Shown: positions 1 to 8,854, counted from the first letter of the stretch. The stretch is DNA of 64,000 nucleotides from Nocardia sp. XZ_19_385 (GCF_015355755.1 NZ_JACVEE010000005.1:124001-188000); one strand, 5' to 3'. The notes: generated by a model not told the origin, from the letters alone. Numbers and translations: made by a program.

Positions 1-957
1 TTGACGTGGAAGATCTTCGGCTCCCTGTACTTCGCACCGACGGGCTTGTTCCTCGGGATGGTGCAGAACATGCACCCGGGGCTCGGCGCGGGCGTGGAGT
101 TCCATTCGAAACTGAGCGAGGAGTTCTACCAGCGGGTGCTCCGGTCCGCCTACCCGATCACCGGCGTCGTCTTCGACGGGCCGCGCGCCGTGGACACCGC
201 CCGCGAGATCGTCGACTATCACCGCACGATCAAGGGCGTCGACGCACAGGGCCGCCGCTATCACGCACTGGACCCGGGCACCTTCTATTGGGCGCACGCC
301 GTGTTCTTCATGCAGACCCTGCGCACGGGGGAGCTGTTCATGGGCGGGCTCACCGAAACACAGCGCGAACAACTCTGGCGCGAGCAGTACCAGTGGTACG
401 AGCTGTACGGCATGAGCATGCGGGTGGTGCCCAAGAGCTGGCCGGAGTTCCAGGAGTACTGGCGCGACATGATCGATAACGTCTTGGAGCCGACCAATGC
501 CGCCTGGGAGGTCTACCACCTCGCCGAGCAGGTGCCGATTTTCCCGATTTTCCCGATTGTGCGGCACACCCCGAAAACGCTGTGGAACAAGGCGATACGG
601 CCGTCCGGTGCCCGGTTCTACCAGTTCCTCACCATCGGACTGTGTGACCCCGCGATCCGAAAGACCATGGGCTTCACCTGGTCCGAGCGGGATCAACGCC
701 GGTTCACAGCCTGGTGCCGGGTGTTCAGTGTGATGAACAGATGGACGCCGGACGAGGCCAAGTACTTCTTCCCGCGCATCCGAGCCGGACTGCGCCGCGA
801 AAACGGCCGCCGCCCCGCCGATCTCGCGCCGCCGGAAGCGCCGGAACTGCTCTGGCCCGCACCGGAATTCCGCGACCAGCCCCAGCACTACTGCCCGGTA
901 CACGCCGACTACGGAACGGACACGAAGTCCAAATTCCGTCAGCTGACAGGATTTTGA
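1..957 (+). CDS. Oxygenase MpaB family protein (DUF2236), 5' end cut by window
   Basis: At least 318 residues of a DUF2236 protein, the family of the rubber oxygenase Lcp and fungal MpaB, which are haem-b enzymes. Family-type stretches are the early QNMHPGLGAG, GVDAQGRRYHAL followed by FYWAHA (about residues 80-102), and YGMSMR. The family normally carries some residues before the TWK that opens this reading frame, and the first visible codon (TTG) sits at base 1 with no ribosome site in view. The true start is therefore probably outside the window. It is followed after 3 bases by a second DUF2236 gene and then a ferredoxin, so the three look like one operon. The substrate is unknown. Confidence 0.8.
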   Translation: MTWKIFGSLYFAPTGLFLGMVQNMHPGLGAGVEFHSKLSEEFYQRVLRSAYPITGVVFDGPRAVDTAREIVDYHRTIKGVDAQGRRYHALDPGTFYWAHAVFFMQTLRTGELFMGGLTETQREQLWREQYQWYELYGMSMRVVPKSWPEFQEYWRDMIDNVLEPTNAAWEVYHLAEQVPIFPIFPIVRHTPKTLWNKAIRPSGARFYQFLTIGLCDPAIRKTMGFTWSERDQRRFTAWCRVFSVMNRWTPDEAKYFFPRIRAGLRRENGRRPADLAPPEAPELLWPAPEFRDQPQHYCPVHADYGTDTKSKFRQLTGF

Positions 958-960
958 GCG

Positions 961-2295
961 ATGCAGGCCCTGGAAAAGCACCACAACGATTACTACTACC
1001 GGCCCGGGATGGCGCTGCGTCCACCGCCGCCGCGGGCGGTCGCCTCGGATCTTTGGTATCAGCCGCGCAAGAACATGCTCGGGCACTGGATCGATGTCCG
1101 GCCGGTGCCGGCCGAGACGCCGCGTACCCGGCTGATGGCCGATCATCTGTGGCAGGGCGACGAACAGATGGACGCTGTGGTCGCGGCGTTCCGGCGGATC
1201 GGCACCGCCAAGGGGCGGCGCATGCTCGAGCAGGCTCTCGACCACGGGATCGAATCCGTAGACGGCCCACCAGCGGAGCTGGTCACGCTGTTCGAGCAGC
1301 TGGACAACCCGCCGGAGTGGTACGACCCGGAACTGTGGGAGTACGGCCGCCAACTCTGGATCAACGTCTCCACCGCCGGGAAGCTGGCGATGGGCGTGCA
1401 GGACTTCATGGGCACCTTCGTCGGTGCGGAAGTCGCCTCGGCCACCGGCGCGACGGGGCGGTTCGTCAACGACCCGTATCGCCGCAACCTGGAGACCGCC
1501 ACTTGGTTCCGCAATGTCACCCGGGCCGGCGGCATGGATCGCTGGTCGCCGGTGTTCAAGGACACCGTCCGGGTGCGGCTGATGCACTCCCAGGTTCGTG
1601 CCGGGCTCCGAAAGTCTTGGGGTGAAGAACATTTCGCCCACCACGGCAACCCCATCTCGAACGCCACCATGATGGGCGCGGCCGTCACCTTCGGGATCTC
1701 ACCGATCTGTTTCGACCACACCCACGGCCGCCCCGCCACCGACGCGCAACTCGACGCGGTCATGCACTACTGGGCTTACATCGCCTACATTTTCGGCGTC
1801 TCCGAGACCCTCATCCCGCGCACCGCCCGCGCGGGCATGGAGCTGGCCGACTACATGGTCGCGACCGCGGGCGTCGCGCCGGAGTGGACGGACCTGATGG
1901 CAGGCGCGGCCACGCACCGATTCGCCGGCACGCGGCTGCGGGACCGGGCGAAAATCCTCGCTGCCGCACCGGCGCTGGGCCTGCTGGCCTACTTCAGCAG
2001 CGAAGGCTTGGTGCGCGCGCTGCTCGACAGCACACCCCTGCGCGCGGTGCCGGTGCGGCCATGGGACCGAATCGTCGGCGCGGCAGCTACTTTCGAGGTG
2101 CGGCTGCGGGCACTGGATGACCAGTTGCCCGGAGCCGCCCGCCGGATGCGCTGGCGGGCAAGAGGTTACGACCCGGCATGGCGGCGCAATACCCAGATCG
2201 CCAAAGCGCTGGCGGCCCGGGTCGGTATCCACGGCACCCCCTACGACCAGCACGACGCCACCGCCGACGGCGTGGCCCGCTGTCCGATGCGCTGA
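961..2295 (+). CDS. Oxygenase MpaB family protein (DUF2236), second copy
   Basis: A 444-residue, mostly helical protein of the DUF2236/MpaB-Lcp group. It is longer and clearly divergent from the gene just upstream. Family-type segments include the RVRLMHSQVR stretch and the following HFAHHGNPIS, which hold the Arg/His residues expected around the haem in this family (haem ligation is known for Lcp and inferred here). No signal peptide is seen, so a cytoplasmic or membrane-associated redox enzyme is likely. Its ATG lies 3 bases after the previous stop, and its TGA shares one base with the ferredoxin ATG (TGATG). Translation of all three is thus probably coupled, and the ferredoxin is a likely electron donor. 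Confidence 0.75.
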   Translation: MQALEKHHNDYYYRPGMALRPPPPRAVASDLWYQPRKNMLGHWIDVRPVPAETPRTRLMADHLWQGDEQMDAVVAAFRRIGTAKGRRMLEQALDHGIESVDGPPAELVTLFEQLDNPPEWYDPELWEYGRQLWINVSTAGKLAMGVQDFMGTFVGAEVASATGATGRFVNDPYRRNLETATWFRNVTRAGGMDRWSPVFKDTVRVRLMHSQVRAGLRKSWGEEHFAHHGNPISNATMMGAAVTFGISPICFDHTHGRPATDAQLDAVMHYWAYIAYIFGVSETLIPRTARAGMELADYMVATAGVAPEWTDLMAGAATHRFAGTRLRDRAKILAAAPALGLLAYFSSEGLVRALLDSTPLRAVPVRPWDRIVGAAATFEVRLRALDDQLPGAARRMRWRARGYDPAWRRNTQIAKALAARVGIHGTPYDQHDATADGVARCPMR

Positions 2296-2543
2296 TGGAT
2301 CGCCTCGTCGTCGAACTGCGCCGCTCCGGCCGCACGGTAACCGTGGCGCCGGAGCTCACAGTTCTGGAAGCCTTGGAGGACAACGGGATCGAGGTCCCCT
2401 CGATGTGCCGGGCGGGTATCTGCGGCACCTGCGAAACCCCGGTGCTGGCCGCCGAGTTCGCACCAGAAGTCCGCGCGCCCGCGACACTTCGGCTGTGCGT
2501 CACCGAATCCGGGACGATGACCCGGCTGGCCCTGGATCTGTAG
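2295..2543 (+). CDS. Small [2Fe-2S] ferredoxin
   Basis: An 82-residue protein made only of a plant-type [2Fe-2S] domain. The cluster ligands are a C-x4-C-x2-C loop (CRAGICGTC) and a fourth Cys in the RLCVTE segment. The fold resembles the C-terminal ferredoxin domain of phthalate-dioxygenase-type reductases, but no flavin or NAD(P)H domain is attached. The spacing between third and fourth Cys (21 residues) is shorter than the roughly 28-30 usual in that group. The start was chosen as the ATG that overlaps the upstream stop; a longer in-frame version from 2178 would only read back through the oxygenase gene. It probably passes electrons to one or both DUF2236 oxygenases; the reductase is not in the window. 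Confidence 0.8.
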   Translation: MDRLVVELRRSGRTVTVAPELTVLEALEDNGIEVPSMCRAGICGTCETPVLAAEFAPEVRAPATLRLCVTESGTMTRLALDL

Positions 2544-2570
2544 GCCCGATTTAACTCGCGCACGAGGCAT

Positions 2571-2582
2571 TTTGCGCGCAAA
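2571..2582. promoter_or_regulatory. Perfect 12-bp palindrome and possible leaderless promoter
   Basis: TTTGCGCGCAAA is a perfect palindrome lying between the ferredoxin stop and the GTG of the next gene. A TAGCGT hexamer at 2609-2614 sits 6 bases before the GTG at 2621 and could be a -10 element of a leaderless transcript. The palindrome may be an operator; no regulator is identified. Confidence 0.3.
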
Positions 2583-2620
2583 TGAACGGCAATCGCGCCC
2601 GCCTCGGCTAGCGTGAGCTG

Positions 2621-3886
2621 GTGCGACGCACCGGTCAGCTCGAGTTGGTCACGGCATTTCTGGCCGCCGTGATCGGTGGACTGGCGCTCACCACACCGAT
2701 CTCCATGGCCTGGGCCGAGGGCACCTCCACCCTGCAGATGGAGCTGCTCGGATACAGCATGCCCCGCGCCACCGCGATCGGCTGCGTCGCCGCGGTGATG
2801 GTCGCGGTCTTCGCGAGCACCGCGAATTCGGCCGTGGTGGCCTGGTGGGTGGCAGTGGCCGGCACGGTGATTCTGCTGGCCAATCACATCCTGGGCAGTC
2901 TCTCCGCCACGATGGCGCCGCTCACCACCTTGAACTATGTCGACTCGCTGGCCGGCGGGGTGCTGCTGGGCGGTGTGGCCGCCGCCGCGTGGTCCCGGCT
3001 GGCGGCGATCGCTGTCTTCGTCCTCGGCTCGCTCTTCAGCATCGCGCTGGGCGACGTCAGCGTCTCGGAGACCGAATACGGCGACCCGGCCCGGCACTCG
3101 CCGGTCCTCGAGTTCATCGTCGGCTCCCCGCCGATGTGGCTGATCTGGCCGGTGGCCGCCCTGGCCATGCTGTGCGCACTGCGCGGTCAGCGCAGCGAGC
3201 CGGCGGAGATCTCGGTCGAGCTGCCGTTGCGGCCGATCGTGGCGGCGCTGGTGACCACGTCGGTGCCGCTGTTCGGCTCGGAGTGGCTGGCTCAGCACGG
3301 CAGCACGTTCCTCGACATCGCGCTGGTCGCGGTGGCGACGGTGGTGGCGGGCACGATCGCGGCGCTGCTGCTGCCGGGCCGGGACGGGCTGCTGCTGACC
3401 CTGGCCGTGGCGCTGGGGGCGGTGGGTGGTGTGATCGCGTTCTCCGCGCAGACGAACTGGCTGGTGCCGGCACTGTTCGCGGCCTGCGCGGGCGGATTGT
3501 GGGCGGGTGCGCGGTGGCCGCTGCCCGCGGTGGGGATGGCCGCGCTCGTGGCGCTGGCACTGCTCGCCGCGCTGAGCGGGGTATCGCACGGCACCGCGCT
3601 GGCCATTGCCGGCGTCGGCCTGGCCGCGATCACCGGCTACTGCTTCACCGCGGCGCTGCCCACCCACAGCGCGAGCCTGATGCTCTGTATCGCACCGCTT
3701 TTCGTGCCTGGACTGGTGGTGGCGATGCGCGGGCGGGTGTTCCAGGAAAACGGCCGGCCGCAGATGCATGCCGAGCCGGGCCTGCTCAGTGATGTCGCTC
3801 CGGGGGTGGCCGCGCTGCTGGTGACCATCGGGTGCGCCGGCGGCTTCCTGCTGGTGCGCAAGCTGCGGCCGCCCGGCGTGGAGTAG
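2621..3886 (+). CDS. Polytopic membrane protein of unknown function
   Basis: A 421-residue protein with about eleven or twelve hydrophobic helices spread over its whole length and short polar loops; its N-terminus (MRRTGQLE) is basic. No transporter signature, catalytic motif or binding domain was recognised. The architecture somewhat recalls the multi-helix membrane part of type VII secretion EccD, but the ubiquitin-like N-terminus and neighbouring ecc/esx genes are missing, so that name is not used. The start is GTG without a clear ribosome site; a -10-like TAGCGT just upstream would allow a leaderless message. The gene stands alone and converges on the DUF5994 gene with no spacer. Confidence 0.7.
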   Translation: MRRTGQLELVTAFLAAVIGGLALTTPISMAWAEGTSTLQMELLGYSMPRATAIGCVAAVMVAVFASTANSAVVAWWVAVAGTVILLANHILGSLSATMAPLTTLNYVDSLAGGVLLGGVAAAAWSRLAAIAVFVLGSLFSIALGDVSVSETEYGDPARHSPVLEFIVGSPPMWLIWPVAALAMLCALRGQRSEPAEISVELPLRPIVAALVTTSVPLFGSEWLAQHGSTFLDIALVAVATVVAGTIAALLLPGRDGLLLTLAVALGAVGGVIAFSAQTNWLVPALFAACAGGLWAGARWPLPAVGMAALVALALLAALSGVSHGTALAIAGVGLAAITGYCFTAALPTHSASLMLCIAPLFVPGLVVAMRGRVFQENGRPQMHAEPGLLSDVAPGVAALLVTIGCAGGFLLVRKLRPPGVE

Positions 3887-4273
3887 TCAGCGGAACGGGA
3901 TGCGGGACCGGGCGGCGGGCGGAATCACCCGCAGCACGATCTTGGCGCCGTCGATCCCGAGGATGTAGACGATATTGCCCAGCTCGAAGCGCTGCGGGAC
4001 CAGTTGCACCGCGCGCTCGCCGAGGCGCAGCATCCGCGGCGCGCCCAGGGTCCAGCCGTGCGGGTTGTAGGCGACCCGCCAGGGCGTCCCCACGTGCGGC
4101 TTCAGGGCGTCCAATAAAAGCGGGAGCTCGGCGGTCAGATGCCTGGTCCGGGGCCACCACACGCCGTCTATCCCACCGAACTGCGGAGGGGTAGGGGTGA
4201 ATTTCACCTGCGCGGTATTGACCGAGGGCAGATGTTGGCGGCCGCAGAGCAGCCGAAGGTGGTTTGGCGCCAT
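3887..4273 (-). CDS. DUF5994 family protein
   Basis: A 128-residue soluble protein matching the actinobacterial DUF5994 pattern: the GGIDGVWWPRTRHL segment followed by a helix holding ELPLLLDAL, then a W-R-V-x-YNPHGW stretch and a basic C-terminus. No enzymatic motif is visible and the family has no known function. The ATG at 4273 is preceded by AAGGAG with 8 bases between, a good ribosome site. The gene is transcribed divergently from the desaturase across a roughly 240-base promoter region, and its stop lies directly against the stop of the membrane-protein gene. Confidence 0.8.
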   Translation of the reverse strand: MAPNHLRLLCGRQHLPSVNTAQVKFTPTPPQFGGIDGVWWPRTRHLTAELPLLLDALKPHVGTPWRVAYNPHGWTLGAPRMLRLGERAVQLVPQRFELGNIVYILGIDGAKIVLRVIPPAARSRIPFR

Positions 4274-4514
4274 ATGGCGGCTCCTTTTCCGACGAAATCC
4301 ACCCTACACGCGGTTCATGATCAGCTATTCGGGGCTGCGTGGAAACAGCGAAACAACATGGGGTGTCGAAGATTTCGCACCGGGCGAACAATTAGCCACG
4401 GGCGGGTACGCTAGCTTGTAGTAGCCAGTGGTCACACTCCCCGGTCCAGTCCTCGCCGTGTGGAGCCGCTTTACGGTCTGATCACCGAGCTGCCCCACTC
4501 CTGGAGGACTGGAA
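4274..4514. promoter_or_regulatory. Divergent promoter region, DUF5994 / desaturase
   Basis: This 241-base gene-free stretch separates two divergent genes and must hold both promoters. It carries the ribosome sites of each gene (AAGGAG on the minus strand next to 4273, GGAGGA at 4503-4508 on the plus strand). The part from about 4320 to 4420 is visibly richer in A+T than its surroundings. No convincing operator repeat was found. Confidence 0.5.
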
Positions 4515-5741
4515 ATGGCCATTACCGATGTCGCTGTCTACGCGCATCTCAGTGCCGCGGATATCGAGGCGCTCGGGCAGGAGCTGGACACGATTCGCCG
4601 CGATGTCACCGAGCAGCGCGGCGCCGCCGATGCCGCCTATATTCGCCGCACCATCGCCTGCCAGCGCGGTCTCGACGCCGCCGCGCGGCTGCTTATCGCG
4701 TGCAGCCGGGGCAAGGCCGGCTGGATTCTCGGCACCACCGCGCTGGCGGTGGCGAAAAGTATCGAGAACATGGAGATCGGCCACAATGTCTCACACGGCC
4801 AATGGGATTGGATGAACGATCCCGAAATCCATTCCACCACTTGGGAATGGGATATGGCGGGGTTGTCGAGCCAGTGGCGTTTTTCGCATAATTACCGGCA
4901 CCACGTATTCACCAACGTCCTCGACCTGGACGACGACATCGGCTTCGGCGTCATACGGGTCACCCGGGATCAGGCGTGGCGGCCCCGGCTGCTGCTGCAA
5001 CCGCTGCAAAACCTGCTCCTGGCGGCAACTTTCGAGTGGGGCATCGCGCTGCACGACCTGTACTCCGAGCAGGAGCGAGTCGAGGGCGAAGCCGCGAAGA
5101 AGGCGCACACCAAGGCGCTGCTGGCCAAGGTCGCCCGCCAGACCGGCAAGGACTATCTGTTGTTCCCGGCGCTGAGCGGACGACGTTGGAAGCGCACCCT
5201 CGCGGCCAACGTAAGCGCCAACACCATGCGCAACCTGTGGGCGTATGTGGTCATCTTCTGCGGCCATTTCCCGGACGGCGCAGAGAAATTCACGCCGGCG
5301 GCACTGGTCGACGAGACCAAACCCGAATGGTATCTGCGCCAAATGCTGGGCACCGCCAACTTCGACGCCGGACCGGTACTCGCCTTCATGAGCGGGAATC
5401 TGTGCCACCAGATCGAGCACCATCTTTTCCCGGACCTGCCGAGTAACCGCTACGCCGAAATCGCGGTGCGGGTGCGGGCGCTGTGCGACAAGTACGACCT
5501 GCCCTACACCACCGGCTCGCTGCCGCGTCAGTATCTGCTGACGCTGCGCACGATCCACAAATTGGCATTTCCCGATTGGCTGCTCACCGCGACCTCCGAC
5601 GATGCACCGGAAACCGCCTCCGAACGACGCTTCGGTGTTGTCGAGCCCCCTGCCCAGCCGGGTGCGCTGCGCCGCGGCTTACGTACCGCCTTGCGAGAAA
5701 CGCACCTTCGCCGCAAAGGTTTTCGTGCTGTCGTCAATTAG
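4515..5741 (+). CDS. Membrane fatty acid desaturase
   Basis: A 408-residue di-iron desaturase of the membrane-bound acyl-lipid/acyl-CoA type. The three histidine boxes are all present: HxxxH at 90-94 (HNVSH), HxxHH at 125-130 (HNYRHH) and QxxHH at 298-302 (QIEHH). Hydrophobic segments flank them. The layout matches actinobacterial desaturases such as DesA3-like and linoleoyl-CoA-type enzymes; chain length and double-bond position cannot be read from sequence. The enzyme needs electrons from a ferredoxin or rubredoxin and a reductase, none of which is adjacent. The start is set by GGAGGA at 4503-4508, 6 bases before the ATG. Expected role: membrane lipid or mycolate-precursor unsaturation. Confidence 0.88.
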   Translation: MAITDVAVYAHLSAADIEALGQELDTIRRDVTEQRGAADAAYIRRTIACQRGLDAAARLLIACSRGKAGWILGTTALAVAKSIENMEIGHNVSHGQWDWMNDPEIHSTTWEWDMAGLSSQWRFSHNYRHHVFTNVLDLDDDIGFGVIRVTRDQAWRPRLLLQPLQNLLLAATFEWGIALHDLYSEQERVEGEAAKKAHTKALLAKVARQTGKDYLLFPALSGRRWKRTLAANVSANTMRNLWAYVVIFCGHFPDGAEKFTPAALVDETKPEWYLRQMLGTANFDAGPVLAFMSGNLCHQIEHHLFPDLPSNRYAEIAVRVRALCDKYDLPYTTGSLPRQYLLTLRTIHKLAFPDWLLTATSDDAPETASERRFGVVEPPAQPGALRRGLRTALRETHLRRKGFRAVVN

Positions 5742-5894
5742 CACCCGAGGCGCAGTGCGTTCGCGGGAGTGCTTTCGCGAACATGTTTATCTGTGCGTGC
5801 GGAGGGTAATCTGAGTAGGTTGCCCCAGACCCCGGTAGCCGTGCAACAGCCCAGTTGCGTGTTCATCGTGCGTCGGGGAGATAGGGAGGCAGCT

Positions 5895-6074
5895 ATGTCC
5901 GGCCCGGCTGCACAGTTCCACATAGACCCAACCACTGGCGAGGCGCGTCCACGCGAGCGGCCGCCACTGCTGACCCTGCTGCGAACGCTGGTCGATGGTA
6001 ACGAGATTCGGGAACGCCGAATCCCGTTCGCCGGCAACGAACCGGGACATCCGCGCGGTCGCGACGACAACTGA
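5895..6074 (+). CDS. Small hypothetical protein
   Basis: A 59-residue, charged, Pro/Arg-rich protein starting MSGPAAQFHIDP and ending in a basic tail. It has no signal peptide, membrane helix or recognised motif. A good ribosome site (GGGAGG, 6 bases before the ATG) supports translation; the same frame is open further upstream without such a site. It ends 64 bases before the acyltransferase gene and may lead that transcript. The function is unknown and it could be non-coding. Confidence 0.5.
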   Translation: MSGPAAQFHIDPTTGEARPRERPPLLTLLRTLVDGNEIRERRIPFAGNEPGHPRGRDDN

Positions 6075-6138
6075 GTCAGCGACTCGCCGTCCACCCGATC
6101 TGCGCCCAGATCCCCGCGCGCCCAGGAACAATCGAGGA

Positions 6139-7065
6139 GTGAATCTCAGGGAGCGGGCAGTAGATCTCGGTTATGCGGCGGGCTGGCGGATGGTGCGTGC
6201 GCTGCCCGAGCGCTGGGCGGTCGGGTTGTTCGACGCGGGCGCGGACTACGCGGCCCGGCGAGGCGACTCGGAACAGTTGCGGCGCAATCTTTCCCGAGTT
6301 CTCGGTGTCACGCCCGAGCACGTCCCGGACGAACTCGTCCGCGCCAATCTCCGCTCCTACGCCCGGTATTGGCGGGAGGCGTTCCGGTTGCCCGGTATGG
6401 ATCCGGTGGCGCTGGTCGAAGAGATCGAGAGCTCGGCCACCGGCCTCGAGCACATCCTCGACGCCAAAGCCCATGGGCGCGGCATCATTCTGGCGTTGCC
6501 GCACAGCGGCAACTGGGATTTGGCCGGCATCTGGGTAGTGCGGCGAATCGGCACACCCACCGTCATCAACGAACGCCTGCGGCCGGAATCGCTGTTCCAG
6601 CGGTTCGTCAGATTCCGCGAGGGGCTGGGCTTCGAGATCATTCCGCTCACCGGCAGCGCGGCCCCGCCGTTCGACCTGCTCGCCGATCGCTTGCGCGCGG
6701 GCCGCCTGGTGGGTCTGCTGGGCGAGCGCGATATCTCGGGCACCGGCGTACCGGTCAGCTTCTTCGGCGAGCCGATGCGCATGCCGTCCGGACCCGCCCG
6801 CCTGGCCATCGAAACCGGCGCGGATCTGCTTCCGGTGCACTGCTGGTACACCCGCGACGGCTGGGGTTTCTCGGTCGGCGCGCCCATCGACACCTCGGGT
6901 GGGGTGGACGGCACCACCCAGCTGCTGGCCGACCGGTTCGCCGAGAACATCGCGGCCCACCCCGCCGATTGGCACATGCTGCAGCCGCTGTGGACGGCCG
7001 ATTTCTCCGAGGCCCGGCAGGCCAAGATGCGAGCGCGCCGGCAGTCCGCCGGAATGCCCGACTAG
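6139..7065 (+). CDS. Phosphatidylinositol mannoside acyltransferase-like protein (LpxL/HtrB/PatA family)
   Basis: A 308-residue lysophospholipid acyltransferase of the PatA group, which transfers an acyl chain from acyl-CoA to the mannose of PIM at the inner face of the plasma membrane. The active-site HxxxxD is at H122-D127 (HSGNWD) and the conserved Glu is E196 (GERD). This spacing closely mirrors mycobacterial PatA (H126, D131, E200 there). The N-terminus YAAGWRMVRALPE is also PatA-like. The GTG at 6139 was chosen because it matches the family N-terminus; an in-frame start at 5995 would overlap the small upstream gene. pgsA and pimA, its usual neighbours, are absent, so it may be a paralogue. 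Its stop overlaps that of the converging DUF72 gene. Confidence 0.8.
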   Translation: MNLRERAVDLGYAAGWRMVRALPERWAVGLFDAGADYAARRGDSEQLRRNLSRVLGVTPEHVPDELVRANLRSYARYWREAFRLPGMDPVALVEEIESSATGLEHILDAKAHGRGIILALPHSGNWDLAGIWVVRRIGTPTVINERLRPESLFQRFVRFREGLGFEIIPLTGSAAPPFDLLADRLRAGRLVGLLGERDISGTGVPVSFFGEPMRMPSGPARLAIETGADLLPVHCWYTRDGWGFSVGAPIDTSGGVDGTTQLLADRFAENIAAHPADWHMLQPLWTADFSEARQAKMRARRQSAGMPD

Positions 7066-7895
7066 AACAGCGTCATCGGCTCGGTCGGCTCGGGTTCGGG
7101 CAACGGCTCCAGCTCGGGTAGTCGCGCGCGGACTTCCGCGTGGAAACGGCGGGCCAGCGGCAGCGAGCTCGCGTTGTCGGGCGTATGGATGAACACGGTG
7201 GGGGAGCGACCCTCGCGCAGCCAACCCGTGACAGTGTCCAGCCACGGTTGCCAGCCCGCGACGGTGCGCTCGGCATCGTCGCGTCCGTGATATCGCACGA
7301 CGGGAAACTCGGTGAGCGCCAAGGTTCTTCGCGGCACCCGTGGCTTCTTCGACCACGCCTCCTGCTCGGCCGCGCTCTGCGGTAGACCCTCGAAAAGTGT
7401 TGTGGTGTCGAAGGTTACCCACTCCGCGCCCACCTGTCCGAGGACGTATTCCAGCTGTCGTGCGGCGCGCTCGTTCTCGAAGAACGCGGGATGGCGGACC
7501 TCCACCGCCGAACGCGACGGCAGCTCCCGCAGGAACCCGGCCAGCGCCCCGAGCTCGTTCGGCCCGAACGACGCCGGTAACTGCACCCACCAGGCATGCA
7601 CTCGTGGTCCGAGCGGTTCCATCGCGGTCAGGAACTCGCGCAGCGGCCCCTCGGCATCGATCAGCCGGCGCTCGTGCGTGATCGGCTTCGGCAGCTTCAC
7701 CAGGAACCGGAAATCCGGCCCGGTCTGCGCCGCCCAGGATGTCACCGTGCTCCGCGACGGTGTGGCGTAGAACGTCGTATTTCCTTCCACCGCAGTGCAA
7801 TTACTGGCATAGACCCGCAGCGCCGCGCTCGCGGGCAACTGCCCTTCCTGCCACGCCGCGTGCCGCCACATCGCACATCCCACGTGAAGCCGCAT
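7062..7895 (-). CDS. DUF72 domain-containing protein (YecE-like)
   Basis: A 277-residue protein covering a full DUF72 domain, a TIM-barrel-like family of unknown activity. Hallmarks are the opening MRLHVGCAMW, the NxxEGNTTFYA segment, FLVKLPKPITH, a WxQLPxSF strand and the VRYHGR strand near the C-terminus. The start was placed at the ATG of MRLHVG, where the family begins; the 46 in-frame residues upstream look like shadow coding. It converges on the PatA-like gene with a 4-base overlap and is divergent from the PAS-ANTAR gene. Confidence 0.85.
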   Translation of the reverse strand: MRLHVGCAMWRHAAWQEGQLPASAALRVYASNCTAVEGNTTFYATPSRSTVTSWAAQTGPDFRFLVKLPKPITHERRLIDAEGPLREFLTAMEPLGPRVHAWWVQLPASFGPNELGALAGFLRELPSRSAVEVRHPAFFENERAARQLEYVLGQVGAEWVTFDTTTLFEGLPQSAAEQEAWSKKPRVPRRTLALTEFPVVRYHGRDDAERTVAGWQPWLDTVTGWLREGRSPTVFIHTPDNASSLPLARRFHAEVRARLPELEPLPEPEPTEPMTLF

Positions 7896-8135
7896 GTCAC
7901 CGACGCTATCGCACCCCCCAAGCGGCCATTGCCGTAGGCACGGAGCGGGATTCGTGGCGCGTTCGTGCGTTGCCACGCCAGGTATCGCCAATACCCGCGC
8001 ACCGGCCCGCGGCGCGTGGCACGATCCCGCCATGTTCTCACCGCGGTACCGCGCGCGTTATTGCGGGTCGGCCACAATCGAGTGGCGTATGCGCCCAATG
8101 CGGTATGTCACCGCGATGCAGCGGATACTTGGTCA
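7896..8135. promoter_or_regulatory. Divergent intergenic region, DUF72 / PAS-ANTAR
   Basis: These 240 bases contain no credible gene; open frames here are extensions of the two flanking genes. Both promoters should lie here. No operator-like repeat or clear hairpin was recognised. Confidence 0.45.
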
Positions 8136-8810
8136 GTGACCGAGATCGGGCAGCTCGACCCAGATAGTGCGAGCGTCGTCGAACGAGTGATTGCTGGACA
8201 TCCGCAGAACATCGGCAGTTTTCGTTTCTGGTTCGCCGATCAGTGCTGGGAGTGGTCCGACGAGGTGGCGGCGCTACACGGTTACGAACCGGGCAGTGTC
8301 GTCCCGACGACCGAGTTGCTGCTGTCGCACAAGCACCCGGACGACCGCGCCGAGGTCGCGCACACCCTGGCCGCGGTGACCACCACCGGCGAGGCCTTCT
8401 GCTCGCGGCACCGCATCCTCGACACCGGCGGTGAGATCCACGAGGTGATCGTCGTCGGCGACCACCTGCTGGACGAGGGCGGCGCGGTGGTCGGCACCAC
8501 CGGCTACTACATCGACGTCACCGACACCCTGCAGGAGAGCCGGCGCGCCACCCTGGACGAGACCTTGCCGGACCTGATCGAGGCCCGGGCGGTCATCGAG
8601 CAGGCCAAGGGGGTGCTGATGCTGGTCTACGGGGTGGGCTCGGAGCAGGCGTTCAAGGTGCTGCAATGGCGGTCCCAGGAGACCAACACCAAGCTGCGGC
8701 GGGTGGCCGAACAGCTGGTCAGCGCGATCGGCGAGCTCGGCGGCGCACCGGTCGGTTTCCGGTCCCGATTCGATCATCTGCTGCTCACCATGCACGAACG
8801 CCCGTTGTAG
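8136..8810 (+). CDS. PAS and ANTAR domain regulatory protein
   Basis: A 224-residue two-domain protein. An N-terminal PAS-like sensor (about 20-130; WEWSDEVAALHGYEPG, then HPDD and a C-terminal YYIDVTD strand) is followed by an ANTAR RNA-binding domain (about 140-205; IEQAKGVLM, then TNTKLR-type helices). ANTAR proteins bind paired hexaloop hairpins in nascent RNA and prevent termination, and PAS-ANTAR fusions are common in actinobacteria. The GTG at 8136 starts just before the PAS fold; the frame is open further upstream but without family-like sequence. The next gene is a shorter ANTAR protein with a very similar core. Confidence 0.85.
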   Translation: MTEIGQLDPDSASVVERVIAGHPQNIGSFRFWFADQCWEWSDEVAALHGYEPGSVVPTTELLLSHKHPDDRAEVAHTLAAVTTTGEAFCSRHRILDTGGEIHEVIVVGDHLLDEGGAVVGTTGYYIDVTDTLQESRRATLDETLPDLIEARAVIEQAKGVLMLVYGVGSEQAFKVLQWRSQETNTKLRRVAEQLVSAIGELGGAPVGFRSRFDHLLLTMHERPL

Positions 8811-8854
8811 ATTTCCATACGTGTGTACCCGGGTTGCCTGGGTAGTGCGTAGGT

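Noticed and set aside
2621..3886. Type VII secretion EccD
   Set aside because: Helix number is similar, but the ubiquitin-like N-terminal domain and any esx/ecc neighbours are missing.
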